Assembly: GCA_015698045.1 (NCBI GenBank)
Contig: BLAL01000303.1
Location: forward strand, 124,001-188,000
Length of the DNA stretch: 64,000 nucleotides
Direction: 5' to 3'
From: Rhizophagus clarus
Taxonomy: Eukaryota; Glomeromycota; Glomeromycetes; Glomerales; Glomeraceae
Shown here: one piece after another, positions 33,956 to 46,250 of the stretch
Numbering within the stretch: the stretch's first letter is position 1
How the letters are laid out: every line of letters starts with the position of its first letter
The notes under the pieces: generated by a model
Database searches by the model: none
Seen by the model: the letters and a program-made list of their open reading frames with translations, nothing else
Told to the model about the DNA's origin: nothing
Made by a program: the position numbers and the translations under genes

Positions 33956-36560
33956 CTATTTAATTGTCATTTTTTAATAGTTTTATTGAAAAAAAGTTAT
34001 TGATTTATATTCATTTTAAACTAATAACTCTAGATATTTGAATATTTATTTTGATATATTAAATAAAATGTAAAGTTATGCTCATTTAAAAAATTAATGA
34101 TAAAAGTAAAGTTATAGCAGAAGCTCTCTCAAAATAAAATTTAAGAAGAATTATATATGAAAAAAGGTTTATGATATAAAAAATGATCACTATACATGAA
34201 AAAAGGTATAAGCAAGATCTCTCTGTTAAGAAAGTAAGGATAAATTTTAGTAATGAAAAGTAAGAGAAATATTATGAGAAATGAGAAAATTTAAACCAAG
34301 TATATGAAGAGTTTATCATGAGAAACTAGCATGATGTAATATTGTTTTACTGATAGGATAGTTTTCACCTCCTCAAGTGGTATATGTTCCAAAAAAGAAA
34401 ATAATCTTTGTGATTATTTTAGAATATCTTCATATATTCCAGATGATTAAAAGTGGTAATCATTTCTTGAGGATTTGAACTTAGTTTAAAAAAGAAATGT
34501 GTAAGGAAAATGATGAATTAAACAGAAAATAAAAATAATGATTTTGAAAAAATATTATTGTATTAGAAATAACAAATTTGGCAGTTTCAAGTCTGCATTA
34601 GAAGATATAATAATATGTGTAGAAAATAACAAATTAAAATATAAAAAGTGATTTGAAATGTACTTGATCAAAAGTTTTACAGTTTATGCTTTCTGCTGCG
34701 TTTATGAAATTACACTCAAAATGAGTATTGGTGATGATATTAAAATTAGCAATTCTGAAATATAAAAAGTAGTTTAGAACATTATCTGGTTAAAAGTTTT
34801 GCAGTTTATACTTTCTGCTATATTTTGTGAAATCAAATTATGGATACCAAAAGAATTAAAATCATATTGAGAATGATATAGCTATTCAAATATCTTGAGA
34901 GAAAAGTGATAATTGTATATCCAATTTGCAGGTATTGGCAATAATATGACATAAAATCAGAAAACACTTACATTTAATATGATTCATAATAAGTACTAGA
35001 TGTATAATAAAGTAATGACTGTCATATTATGAATGTCATAAGAGAAGATATGTTTAATTCTGAATGAGAAACTAATAGCATAATATTCATAAGGAAAAGT
35101 TATTTGACATATTAGAATAAACTGAAAGAGAAGAGTATATCCAGAAGATATACAAAAAGAAACATTATTAGAAAAAACTGAGTGAAAAGAATGTGATAGA
35201 AAATATATTTGGGTGATATATAAAAAGGAAATATTGTTGAAAGTATATTTAGATGATATACAGAAAAGAATGTTATGAGAAGTATGTTCAAATAATAAGC
35301 AGAGATATTGTGAGAAAAGTTTGAATAGTGGAAGAAAAAGAAAAAAGAAAGTATATTCAAGAGATATACAGAAGAGAAAATGGAAATTTAAATAATAGAA
35401 AAATATGAAAATAGAAAAGTTTAAGAAAAAATGAAATATATGTAAAGAGAAATAAAATTAGTAAAGAAAAAATGAAATAAGGATAAGAATATAAAGTATA
35501 ATGAAATTTGTAATAACTTACCTAAACTTGTTGACTAAGTTTATAATGATAAGATAAAATTATATAATATTGGAAAAGTATATTTCAGCTAATGTCAATA
35601 ACCAAAATGTAGAATTTAAAAATAATAACATAATAGAATTTTGAAGGGACATAATATCTTGACCATAAATTAGTAAAAATGACATAATAAATCATGTGAC
35701 AACTCACTTAACATATATTACACAAATTCAGAAAATTTAATGGTTAGATAAGAAAGTTAAAAGGGTCATAAGAAAAAAGGAAAAAAACCTATTTATATAG
35801 TTTTTGAAGTTATATGATGGTTATCATCTATAAATGATAATAATATTATGTGGTTTTCAAACTTTATAAATTATAAATTAAATAGTAAAAAAAATAAATT
35901 AAACTGATAAAATGATAGAGCAATATGTACTGATCATTTCTATCAATTTATTTTAAAGAATTTAGTAAGAATTTTAATTAATATTATAGGTCAAAGTTTG
36001 ATAATTTTAATAAGTAACAATAATAAAGTATAAAATTTTGGACTAGTTTTTATAGAATTTTTATGAATTTTATGAAAATTCCATAAAATTCCATAAAAAT
36101 TTCACATAATTTAACAAAAAAAAATTTTGTCACTTGCGCGACAATTATTATACTTTAGCAAAATACTTTAAAAAATATTTTAAAAATTAAGTTATACAAT
36201 ATAAATAAATAAGATTTCAAATTTTAGACTATTATCATTTATAAATAATAGCCACTATACAAATTACATCAAAATTAGATAATCAGGAATATAAGAGAAA
36301 TTAAGGAAAAATATGTATAACAAAAGAGAATCCAAAAAGGAAAAGAAGAGGAATTTAAAAATATTAAAAGAAAATTTTAGAACACAGTAATTATATAAGT
36401 ATCATGTGATCCAAAAATTTATATAAATAAGTTTATCAGACGATCTGCTGATTTTTAATTATTTTCAAAATTTTGAAAATTAAAATAAAAATAAAAGTAT
36501 CAGAAGGACAATTAACAGAAATTTAAGAAAATATTGAAAAAGATAAAGGAAACTTAAATT
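33956..36560. other. Long gene-free AT/purine-rich region
   Basis: 2.6 kb with no gene. Contains degenerate AGATATACAGAA repeats at about 35100-35390. The plus strand is strikingly A+G-rich. Confidence 0.45.
35100..35390. repeat. Degenerate GATATACAGAA tandem repeat
   Basis: Six to seven loosely spaced copies of AGTATATTYARRAGATATAC with AGAAAAG spacers, period about 45 bp. Confidence 0.5.
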
Positions 36561-36649
36561 TAAAAATCTATAATAAAAAGGATAAACTTTTAGAAATATG
36601 AAAAATAGAAATAAAAGAATGAAATATATTTGAAAGAAAAAAAGAGAAA

Positions 36650-37014
36650 TTGGATAAGAATAGAAAAAAGGAAGATTTGGGAAACCTTAACAAAAAAAGT
36701 GAAAGAGAAGAAAATAATATTAAAATAAATAAGGATTTAAGAAATATTAATGAAGCAGGTGATGTTAATAATAGAAAAAAGAGTAATATTGAAGCTGATA
36801 TAGGAAATGGTAAATATAAAAGAAACAACGATAATGGTAGTAAAAGTAATAATAAAAGAAAAAGAAAAGGAAAAAGTGATGAAAATAAAGGAAGAAAAAG
36901 GAATAAATGAAGTGATAATATAAGAAAAGAAAATAATAAAAGAGATAAAGAAAATAATGCTGAAAGTGAAGAAAATGATGAAACAATGAGTGAAGAAGAT
37001 AATAGCATTGGTCA
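36650..37014 (+). other. Asn/Lys/Glu-rich low-complexity open stretch
   Basis: An 86-codon frame followed, after one stop, by more of the same frame ending ETMSEEDNSIG. It is made almost only of Asn, Lys, Glu, Asp and Arg and lies directly against the end of the CACTA-like structure at 37016. It may be a chance product of purine-rich DNA or a remnant of an acidic nuclear protein. Not called as a gene. Confidence 0.25.
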
Positions 37015-37539
37015 AAATCAATTCTATTAGGTACATATCAGAAACTTATATATTGATGGCTAATCAGATAAATATCAGGTATTTTTATATATTAGATACC
37101 TGATTTATTACACTTCAAAATATGCCTAATTACCAAGATTCTAATATCTAAACTATTGGTTACTGATATGTTATTTAATATATATTAGACAGTTCTATTT
37201 TACACATATCAGGTATCTGATATGTGATACAAATTTTAATACATTAGATTTCATATTATATAACGTATTAAGAAATTTTTTAAAGTTTACTTTTTTTATA
37301 GATTTTTCTTTTTAGAAATTTTTAATTCATTTAATGTATTTAAAAAATTTTTGTAAAGTGTTTAAAAGTATAATTATTATTATTATTATTTTTATTTTAT
37401 TACGTATTTTATTACAATAAATTAATAAAAAAATTACAGTCATTTATAATACAAATTTAAGAAAAGTTTGCTCAAACTTTTCTTAATCATGATTACGTTA
37501 AAATCAAGAGAAATAAGCGAAACTGTAATCTAAAATAAA

Positions 37540-37985
37540 TAAAAGAAACGTTAAAACTGTTTTTTTAATATTCAAAAAATATCCCTCCCTCTCTTCTTAC
37601 ATTTCAAGTTTGGTTTGTTCAAGGAGTCCAGCAATCTGAAAAAAATAAAGAAAGAAACATTAGTAATATTTCTTTAATATTAAAAAAAAATTACCATCCT
37701 TTTTAACTTACATTCTCAAATTTAATTCATCTAAAAAAACTGACAACCTAAAAAAAATAAAGAAAAAAATATTAGTAATATTTTTTTAATATTAAAAAAA
37801 ATTTTCTGCCCTTTTTAACTTACATTTCCAAATCCAATTTGTATAAGAAGGCTGGCAATCTAAAAAAAATAAAAAAAAAATATTAGTAACATTTTTTAAA
37901 TATTAAAAAAAATCACCATCCTTTTCAATTTACATTTTCCAAGTCTAGTTTGTCCAAAAAATTTAGCAACCTAAAAAAATAAAGA
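37540..37985 (-). repeat. Array 3 of splice-bracketed modules
   Basis: Four diverged units of the array 1 module, inverted. Each minus-strand unit again has TTTTTTTAG or TTTCAG, a core with variants of GGACTCC or GACTTG, and GTAAG. It keeps the same place relative to the element end as array 1 and again points outward. Confidence 0.65.
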
Positions 37986-38029
37986 AAGAAACTTTACAGA
38001 AACTTAAAAATTCTAAACAATGACGAATT

Positions 38030-38715
38030 GATATTGTAATGATATTAAATATACATCGTAACAATATCGATTTGCAAATGATATCATTATGATATCAAAA
38101 TGATATCGATACATATTTCAAAATAATATCGTAAAGATATTTACTTAAAGAAATATCTAATTGATATCATATTCATATTGTTATAACAATGATAATTTTT
38201 TAAAAAAATGTGAAACAAACATGATATCAATATAATATCGTATCAATATGTATTCAGTATTATTATAACATCGTAAAAACATCATCTTATAAATATCAAA
38301 TCGACATCAATTCACTATTGGTAATATAACGAATCGACATTATTTTAATATAGTTAAACAATAATAAAATTTTTAAAAAATGTGATACAAACACGATATC
38401 AATATAATATCATATCGATATGTATTTGGTATCAATACGACATTATAAAACATTATCTTATAAATATCAAATCAACATCAATTCGATATTGGTAATATAA
38501 CGAATTGATATCATTTTGATATAATTAAACAATAATAAAATTTTTAAAAAATATGAAACAAATATGATATCGATATGATATCATATTGATATGCATTAAG
38601 TATGAATACGATATCATAAAAACATCATTTTATAAATATTAAATTAACATCATATCAATATTGGCAATATAACAAACGTATCAACATCATTTTGATATAG
38701 TTAAACAATAAATAG
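38030..38715. repeat. GATATC-rich satellite, ~175-bp unit
   Basis: Three clear units plus a looser start. Unit landmarks: GATATCAATATAATATCATA, then TCTTATAAATATCAAAT, CGATATTGGTAATATAACGA and AGTTAAACAATAATAAAAT. GATATC and CGATAT palindromes are far above what base composition would give. Confidence 0.75.
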
Positions 38716-40070
38716 TATATTTTCAGATCGTTTAGTTCAATATTAAATTGAAATATTTTAATAATTTGTAATCTAATTAAAAAAAGTATAATTTAATTAT
38801 ACACATTTGCTTTTAGCTAGTAGTGGTATCATAATAGTTATTATTGTAAAATTCGTATAAAAAAAGAAATAAAAATTTTTTTTTAATTGATATTTCAAAT
38901 ATCGTATTGAAAATTTAGATCTTTGATATGACTAATGCTACCTGTTCCAAATTATTGATGAGTTGTTACTGTAAAAAATCAAAAAAAGTAATTAAAAAGC
39001 AGACTGTCAAATTATTTGTATGAAATGTGGAAAAGTGATAAGAATGGAAGTCAATAGAATAGTTGAGAGAACTGAATTATAATTTATTAACAAAATTATT
39101 TATAAATTTATTTTCTATACATTTGCCATTTAATAGTTTCATTTTCTAATTTATTTTTTATTTCTATTATTTGGTTTAACTTTTGTTGATATAATTCTAC
39201 AGCAAATATTTTTTGTCGATTTAATTATGTAATTTCTAAATAAATATTAGTAATTGATGATGACATTATTTATAAATAATAATTTATAATTACCTTTATT
39301 TTTATTTTAATCGTTTCGATTAAAGAGTTGATCTAAACCAATTTTTTGATTAGAAACCAGATAACAACTGAATACAATTATATACTTCACAAATCCTTTT
39401 ATTAAACCTTCCAAAAAAATAAATAAAAAAAAAATAAAAAAAGCTATCTAAAAGATCTGAATATCTAAAAGATCTGAAAAACTAAGGCGAACCTAATAAC
39501 CACTCTAAGCGGTTTTAAAGTGTTCACTCACCTTATCTCTCTTTCTTTTATTGTTTGAAAAAGATTTATTTTTCTTTCTTTTAACTTATTTTTGCTTCTT
39601 TGGTGAACCATTTTCCATCATTTGTAAGTTATAAATTGAAGGGAAAAATATTTAGGAATTTTTTAGAGAAAAAAGAAAGAAATTTCTTATCGAAGTAATT
39701 TAGATTATTTTATTAATGATATATTACTTTATTTAGTAATAGAACATTCAAGGTCAAGATCAGATGTACACTAAATATTGTGTAAATGAGGGTACATATC
39801 AACACACATTACATAATTCAAATTATTTATACAAAGAGTAATCTAAACGTCTCCCAAATTTTTTTTTTTAATTAAAAACATTAAGGTGTAATGTTTAGAA
39901 TAATGGTCAATTCACTCGTAAAAACTTACTAAATTTATTATTGTTATAAAATACATAATTTTATAAAAAAATTAGGCATGAGCTTTTACTAAAGATTTTA
40001 TAACTATGTATAATTTAACATTATTAATACTATGTATGATTAAAGGACATTATAAATAAAATAACTTACC
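38716..40070. other. No complete gene seen
   Basis: May hold the 3' exon of the minus-strand gene above: near 39530-39620 the minus strand reads MENGSPKKQK and then a stop, followed by Lys/Arg-rich sequence. A TACTT/AATAA-type tail is not identifiable. Confidence 0.3.
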
Positions 40071-41274
40071 GATAAAGAATTAACGATGTTACTACCGCTT
40101 CTTGATGGTATAGATAATTCCTTTGTCATTCTATCTAATGCCTTAATAGCAGCTAAATTTTTACCATTCCACGAAATTCTGACAGCTTCTCTAACGAAAT
40201 CAATTAATGTAACCAAACTTCCATTGTTAATTAATTCTGAAATGTTTACGGCAACAAGTTGTCTGCTTAAAATTTTTTGTGCAACACTTTCGTCAATATA
40301 TTCTTTAATCTCTTTCTGAGATATATTTCCAGTGGTATCTCTATTTTATTCATTAATTAATAATAATACAATTACAGCACTATTTATTGCCAACAAAACA
40401 ATTAAACATATACCTGCTTTTTCTTATTTCTTTATATTCTTCTACAAAGCTTAAAATATTTTGATTGAATTTATTCCTGAAATCTGTAAGGAACTTACGA
40501 GTACGTTCAAGATAGCTTTTTGCTTTGCTAATATATATCTTGATTTGAAAAATCTTTACGATCAGGTCATCAAAAACCTTATTGTCTGGATTCCTCATGC
40601 GCAGGAATAGACATTTTACTGACTCATCCCAGAGTCAGATTTTATCCTAAAACATTAGAAGACGCATTATTTAATGATTTAAACATAATAAATATTACCA
40701 TATTGATTCAATACTAACTTCATTATTTTTTGATTCAACAACATCTGATGATTCGTTCATTTCATTTGCGAGTTGTAATATATCAGGGTATTTGACAAGC
40801 CAGTTAACTATTTCCAATTTTGAATGCTTTCGAAATTGTTCTGGAATTTCATCTGCTTCTTCGCCATTATCATCTCCTTCATCATCATCATCATCATCAT
40901 TATCGTAATCCTCATCACTTTTGTCCCTTACTCCTTCTTCAACTATTACATTTGGTTTATTGACACACATACCTATATGTAATATATCATTGCAATTGTT
41001 TTAATTAAAGATTAATATCAATGAATTAAAGTCTACACATATTAATATTACCTGACATTAATTCATTTGCCTTTTCAATGTCTATATCTCTTCTCTTTTT
41101 CACGATACCAATTTGTCCTGAGTTCTTTTGACTTTTTTTCGGTCGTTTCATATATATTTTTGGTATTTTACTATTTATTATCCTTATATATAAGCAAATC
41201 TTATTAAAAAAAGTAATATATATACCTGTTCTAACTTTTATTTCTTTACCTTCAGATGATTTATGTTTAGACAT
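40071..41274 (-). pseudogene. Unrecognised nuclear-type gene, probably broken
   Basis: Candidate minus-strand exons: 41226-41274 (uncertain), 41052-41151 or longer, 40699-40972, 40414-40646 and 40071-40340, all with GT-AG signals. A basic start (MKRPKKSQKNSG) precedes an acidic run of Asp/Glu and a helical part (EQFRKHSKLEIVNWLVKYPD). Then comes WDESVKCLFLRMRNPDNK, reminiscent of MADF/Myb-SANT DNA-binding domains, and a C-terminal helical domain (KEIKEYIDESVAQ, then LIDFVREAVRISWNGKNLAA). The join between the second and third main exons does not keep the frame and meets a stop, so the gene is broken or my exon model is wrong there. It sits inside the CACTA-like structure beside another SANT-type gene, so it may be transposon cargo. 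I do not recognise the family. Confidence 0.4.
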
Positions 41275-41808
41275 AGTATCAGGAAAATATAAACAAAAAA
41301 ATATGGATATAGAAAAGAAAAAAAAACGTACTGCATCCTTACGATATAAATATGAAATTTTGGTTATTGTATATTATGATAATAGTACACAATTGGAAAA
41401 TATACATGATCTCGACATTATGAGGAATGCAGAATCAGTTGAAAATATCTAAAGAATTATGATGGAAAAGGGAGTGAGAAAAATTAATGGAATATTTCAT
41501 TTTAAATTCCCATTTTTATAAAAAAGGAGTGACAAGTAATATTTTTAACGCTGATTTATTGTATTACAAATATTACAAACACAAATAATATTGTTTAAAT
41601 TTGACCATTGTAATTTATTGTAATACAATTTATTGTATTACAAACACGAGTAATATATGTTAAATTTGACATTGTAATTAGAATTTTATTATAAAAATAT
41701 ATATATATAATAAAATATAAAAATGAAAATAAAATAAAAATTTATAATATAAAAATAAAAAAAAAAATAGAAAATAGTAAAGGGTAAAATGATAACAAAA
41801 AAATTGTT

Positions 41809-42427
41809 TTAATGATGGTGTCGATGATGAGGGTAAGGAGAATAAGAGCGCTTACGCTTGTGACAGTAATGAGATTGAGAGCGCCTACGCTCATGATGGT
41901 GATGAGATCGAGAGCACCTGCGCTCATGATGGTGATGAGATCGAGAACGCCTGTGCTCTTGATACTCATATCTCCTACGATCTACCCTATTTCTTCTCGT
42001 GGCGCAGACTGGTGCTTAAAATAAAACAATTAGTTAATTATAAATGTGATAAATTAAATAAAAAAAATCAATTAAATAATAAATTGTTACTTTCAGCAAA
42101 CCAGAATTTATCTGACAACTCATCATGAAAACGTTCATCATGAAGAGTTGATGTGTGGGTAGGAAATCCCTTCGGATTTCCACTCAATAACCTTTTCAAA
42201 TTTTCATAACCATTTTTTAGTGCATTCCATTTATTCCTGCACTGTCTTTTTGTCAGCGCGAAGTTTTGGTGATCATTATTTATGTTTTGCGATATATGGT
42301 TCCAAATCACTTTTTGATCGTGAATGGCAGTAGTACAAAAAAATCATTGATATAATCGATGATACTGAATTAACGAGAGAGTAGCGTCGTTTGGCCACTG
42401 TAAAGCCCCAGTATTTAATTGTGCCAT
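41809..42427 (-). pseudogene. Myb/SANT-like domain protein with RS/His-rich tail, one in-frame stop
   Basis: Two exons (42091-42427 and 41809-42014) join in frame to 181 codons. Residues 10-110 form a trihelix/Myb-SANT-like domain: ALQWPNDATLSLIQYHRLYQ at the start, KVIWNHISQNINND, then the signature LTKRQCRNKWNALKNGYENL and DELSDKFWFAE. Such domains bind DNA. The second exon encodes Arg/Ser/His repeats (RRSRSHHHHERR) from a 33-bp DNA repeat, ending PHHRHHH. A TGA interrupts the first exon where most relatives would read an acidic residue, so the copy is a young pseudogene, or the stop is a sequencing error. It lies between the inverted ends of the CACTA-like element and could be an accessory DNA-binding protein of that element; this is inference. 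Confidence 0.6.
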
Positions 42428-42886
42428 TTTTTATTATTATTATGAAATAAAAAAAAAAATATTATAAAATCAAGTAATTGAAAGTAATTGATTTAATTAG
42501 AGAAAGAAAGTATTTTAAAATGAGTGAAATGGCAAACAGGCTCCATATTTATAATAAATTTTATTATTATTTCTTGAACTCCATATTACGATTCTGCATA
42601 GATCTTAATGTAATCATCTTTAGATCCTACATATATTATGCATATTTTTTTGATTATACCATTTATTAATTTATTCAAAGCATGTCTTAAAAATATAATT
42701 TTCTTGGACCTTATCATAATTCATAAAAATTTTACCCAAATTTTTATGATCTTAATGTAATCATAGATCCTGCATATCATTTGCGTATAGATATTTTATT
42801 ACATTATTACAAAAAACAGGGTTAAGTGTTTGTTTCATTATAGTTATCTTTGCTAATTGACGATTGCTATTCGAAGTTCTATAACA

Positions 42887-44545
42887 ATGAGCAATAAGGA
42901 GGACGATTCAAAGAATAGGTATGCTAATTTTGCATAGTAAATAAAAAAATAATTTTTTATTGTGGTAATTTAGTTATCATCAAGTTTAACAAAGTAAGAT
43001 TGAATAATTGTTAAATATTCAAATATTATTGGATGTGATTCGAATATATTATGTGATTTGAATACTCGTTACGTTCTTCAGATTTAGAAAAATTATTTAA
43101 GTCAATAAATTCAGATTTTAGGTACAATTTATAAAAAAGAAATATTATTTTTAATAAGATTGGCCACAAGTATATCAGCAATAGAAAATATTTTATATCA
43201 ATAAAAAAAATATATTTTTTTTTTATTATAAATCAACTCACTAACTGTATACAAATCGATAAAAGTAATTCTTAATTTCCTTACATAATCCCATGTATGA
43301 AATTGTGAATACAGATAAGAAGACAATTGGTGATCTTAAATGAATTGTTAAAAAAAAAGAATATGATCACATAAAATTTTTTTTTTAAAAAGAAATTCTT
43401 TTCACCGCTACCTTACTACATAAAAATTCTTTGCCGATTTGTATACTACATTATAGTTAAAAAAATTGTGCATCAATATCGGCATCGGAATATCAATATA
43501 TACTGATAATTAGAACTTAATTCGAACTTAATTTACTCTGTTTTGAGAATACCGTAAATAATTGGCTAATGACCTGATACAAATATGTAACAAAATCGGC
43601 ATTGATTTTAACCAAATTGATCAACTATTTTGCTTTTTTTTTGGTTTTTTTTTTTGTCGACATGCTGATAATATAAAGGTATTTATAATTTAAAGCTTTA
43701 ATTGAATCATAAAATTCTAAATTAAAATATCTTAAATTTTTTATAAAGATGAGAAGATGATTTAATCATATTGAATTAATAAAACCAATTTGAATTCGAA
43801 ATTGGTTTTCCTACAGCAACCCTAATGAGATAATAGAATCTGACGAGAGAGTAGCAATACGTTCACCCGTACGTTCATCTGATAATGATAATGAAGACAT
43901 GGACTTTCAATATGATTATGAAGATGGTAATTTAAGTTTTTAAGACAATAATGATGATGATAATGCATATGATTCAATTAATCCTCAACACTACAATGAT
44001 GAGATGATATTTTCGCAAGATGATACAAATTCATCAGATACTGAAGAGGAAGAAGAAAGTGACAACGATTACAATAGCGAAGAGAAGGAAGTAGATGATA
44101 ATGAAATCAATGATGAAGAGGAGGAAGGAGAAGGTAACAATGATGATAATGAAGTGGAAGAGAAACATAATAATGATGAAGAGGAACGTAATGGCGAAGA
44201 GGAAGAAATACATCAAATTATTAAAGCTTTGGATAAAGACGAGATACTATTATGTGATGGTGAATTTGCACCATACTTTAATAATTATACGGCTATGACA
44301 CTATTTTGTTGGCTTCAGAAGCATAATGTTTTTACGAAAGCATATGAAGATCTTGTTGATATCATTCATAATCCTCAATTTGAGCCTACTCATATGATAA
44401 AAAATATCCGAAGATTTTAATTATCAAGGAAACGTCTTCCTCTCCTATTAATAACAACAAAGTCTATTAAAATTTTACCAAAAAAAACTCCGTCAACTTC
44501 ACGAGGATCAAAGCTTTCGTATCAACTCTCAATTAGTGAAATTAT
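42887..44545 (+). pseudogene. Plavaka/CMC-like transposase N-terminal fragment
   Basis: A short exon 42887-42918 (MSNKEDDSKN) splices across a long intron to 43817 and continues in the same frame. An acidic, low-complexity leader leads to the recognisable part EFAPYFNNYTAMTLFCWLQK, then AYEDLVDIIHNPQFEP, KNIRRF and, past a stop, PSTSRGSKLSYQLSISEIIW. This order is typical of the start of Plavaka-like (CMC superfamily) transposases common in this fungal group. At least two stops interrupt it, and the catalytic domain is missing: the sequence ends at the hairpin at 44550, just before the inverted end at 44650. It links the CACTA-like ends to a CMC transposase. Naming from memory of the family; no search could be run. 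Confidence 0.55.
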
Positions 44546-44549
44546 ATGG

Positions 44550-44607
44550 TGACTGATTGGTATTAAATTGAAAGAATCAGTTTTCAATCAGTTACCAATC
44601 GGTCACA
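44550..44607. repeat. 58-bp hairpin repeat
   Basis: GTGACTGATTGGTA and, inverted, GTGACCGATTGGTA form a nearly perfect inverted repeat around an inner complement (TTGAAA...TTTTCAA). It sits exactly where the transposase fragment is cut off, so it could be a scar of the deletion or a small foldback insertion. Confidence 0.6.
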
Positions 44608-45058
44608 TGACTAATTGTTGACTGATTTGACTTTGTTCGATCTGTGTAAGACAATAAAAATTTTTTAATTATATTAAATAAATTAAAAATTTCTAAAAAG
44701 AAAAATCTATAAAAAAAGTAAACTCTAAAAATTTCTTAATACGTTATTATACAATATGAAATCTAACATATTAAAATTTGTATCACATATCAAGTACCTG
44801 ATATGTGTAAGATAGAACTGTATCCAATATATATTAAATAACATATCAGTGATCAATAGTTTAGATATTGGGGTCTTAGTAATTAGGCATATTTTGAAGT
44901 ATAATAAATCTGGTATCCGATATGTAAAAATACCCAATATTTATTTGATTAGCTGCTGATATATAAGTTCCTAATATTTACTTGATAGAATTGATTTTGA
45001 CCAGTGAATTAGATTTATTATTACACAAAAAAATATTATAGATCCATAAATATGTTTA

Positions 45059-45245
45059 CAGTTCACTCTCTCTATAATGAATTTTTATATAGTGAATACC
45101 TTGCTATAATAAAGAAAAGTTCAGGTACAGATTTTTTACATTTATAATAAAATATAATTCTCAGTATAGTCAGTCACTATAATGAATTTTAATCTCCAGC
45201 CTGTGAAATTCACTATAATGAAATGAACCATATAAAGTGAAATTG
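45059..45245. mobile_element. Possible pogo/Tigger-type MITE
   Basis: CAGTTCACTCTCTCTATAATGAA on the left and repeated TTCACTATAATGAA and TATAAAGTGAAATTGGA on the right recall pogo-type ends (CAGT...TATAATGAA). The copy is weak, and its boundaries are approximate. Confidence 0.4.
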
Positions 45246-45570
45246 GAGTTTATTTTTATTAAATTTAATTTATAGTGATTAATAAAATTAAGTAAATGAA
45301 TAAATTATTTAAAATAAATATATTTTGTAAATAAATACATTATTATTAAATAAAATTAATTGTTTTTTTATCAACAATTTGCTGGCAGATTGTACAATAA
45401 CTGTTAAAACTATCAAGTTCAGGATACATTAAATATATAATATATGTTTATACATAAAGTCAAAATTAAAACCCAAAAGTTAAAATATTTTGACTTGAGA
45501 AGGTCAAAAGTTAAAATTAAAGTTAAAATAGTCAAAATTATGTCATAGTCATGTGATTTTTATAATTATA

Positions 45571-45948
45571 ATTTAATACCAAATTTTAAATGTGAATAAC
45601 TCCATCAATATTGATATTACAGATATGAATACATATAATTGGAATCCTCTTGATAAGCTGAATCCAATCGCATCAAGATCATAAAAATCAGATCACTAGA
45701 TGCAGAGATCGTTAACTTTGAATTTTAATATTATTGTTTATTATAAGAGTAATAAGACTATTTAATACCAAATTTTAAATGTGAATAACTCCATCAATAT
45801 TAATACTATAAATATGCAACATATATCATTGAAATCCTCTTGATGAGCTGAATCCAACTGTATAAAAATCATAAAAATTGGATGACTAGATGTAAAGATC
45901 GTTAATTTTGAATTTTAATATTATTATTTACTATAAAACTTATATGAC
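45571..45948. repeat. Tandem duplication, 189-bp unit
   Basis: Two copies beginning ATTTAATACCAAATTTTAAA at 45571 and 45760, each with AATAACTCCATCAATATT, AAATCCTCTTGAT (or AATCCTCTTGAT) and AGATCGTTAA. They differ at roughly one position in ten. Confidence 0.7.
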
Positions 45949-46250
45949 TATGATGTAATTTTGTTATTTTGTCTTTTGGAAGGGTCCAGATTAAAATCAT
46001 TTCAACTATTTTAACTATTTCAAAGATCAAAATTAATTAATTTTGGTTTCATGTATATATGAGTTATAATTAAATTTATATATTGTAATATTAAAAAATT
46101 TTATTAAAAAATTTTTTAATTAAAAATTAATTTTTTCTTAAATAACATTAAAATAAAAACTGCGAATATACTTCATAAAAGTTAACTAAAAACTATAAAA
46201 AGTCAAATTTTTTTACATGTTTTTTTATTTTGATATATAAAAAATATTTT

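Larger units (their letters stand above)
37016..45006. mobile_element. Larger CACTA-like element with ~350-bp inverted ends
   Basis: The left end CATTGGTCAAAATCAATTCT and the right end, inverted, CACTGGTCAAAATCAATTCT match the 108-5024 element. The inverted similarity extends about 350 bp inward on both sides (to about 37370 and from about 44650). The left part up to 37985 is the inverse of 3905-5024. Inside are a satellite, two minus-strand genes with DNA-binding features and a Plavaka/CMC-like transposase fragment. The flanking triplets (TAG left, AAT right) do not match, so the ends may have come from different insertions or changed since. An alternative right end of a related copy lies at 46487. 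Confidence 0.55.

Noticed and set aside
36650-36910. 86-codon Asn/Lys-rich gene
   Set aside because: Composition mirrors the local purine bias, with no start context, domain or splice support.
36568-37036. Long Leu/Phe/Ser-rich frame on the minus strand
   Set aside because: It is the complement of a purine-rich low-complexity stretch and runs into a transposon end.
44004-44216. Ile/Phe-rich frame on the minus strand
   Set aside because: It is the shadow of the acidic leader of the transposase fragment on the plus strand.
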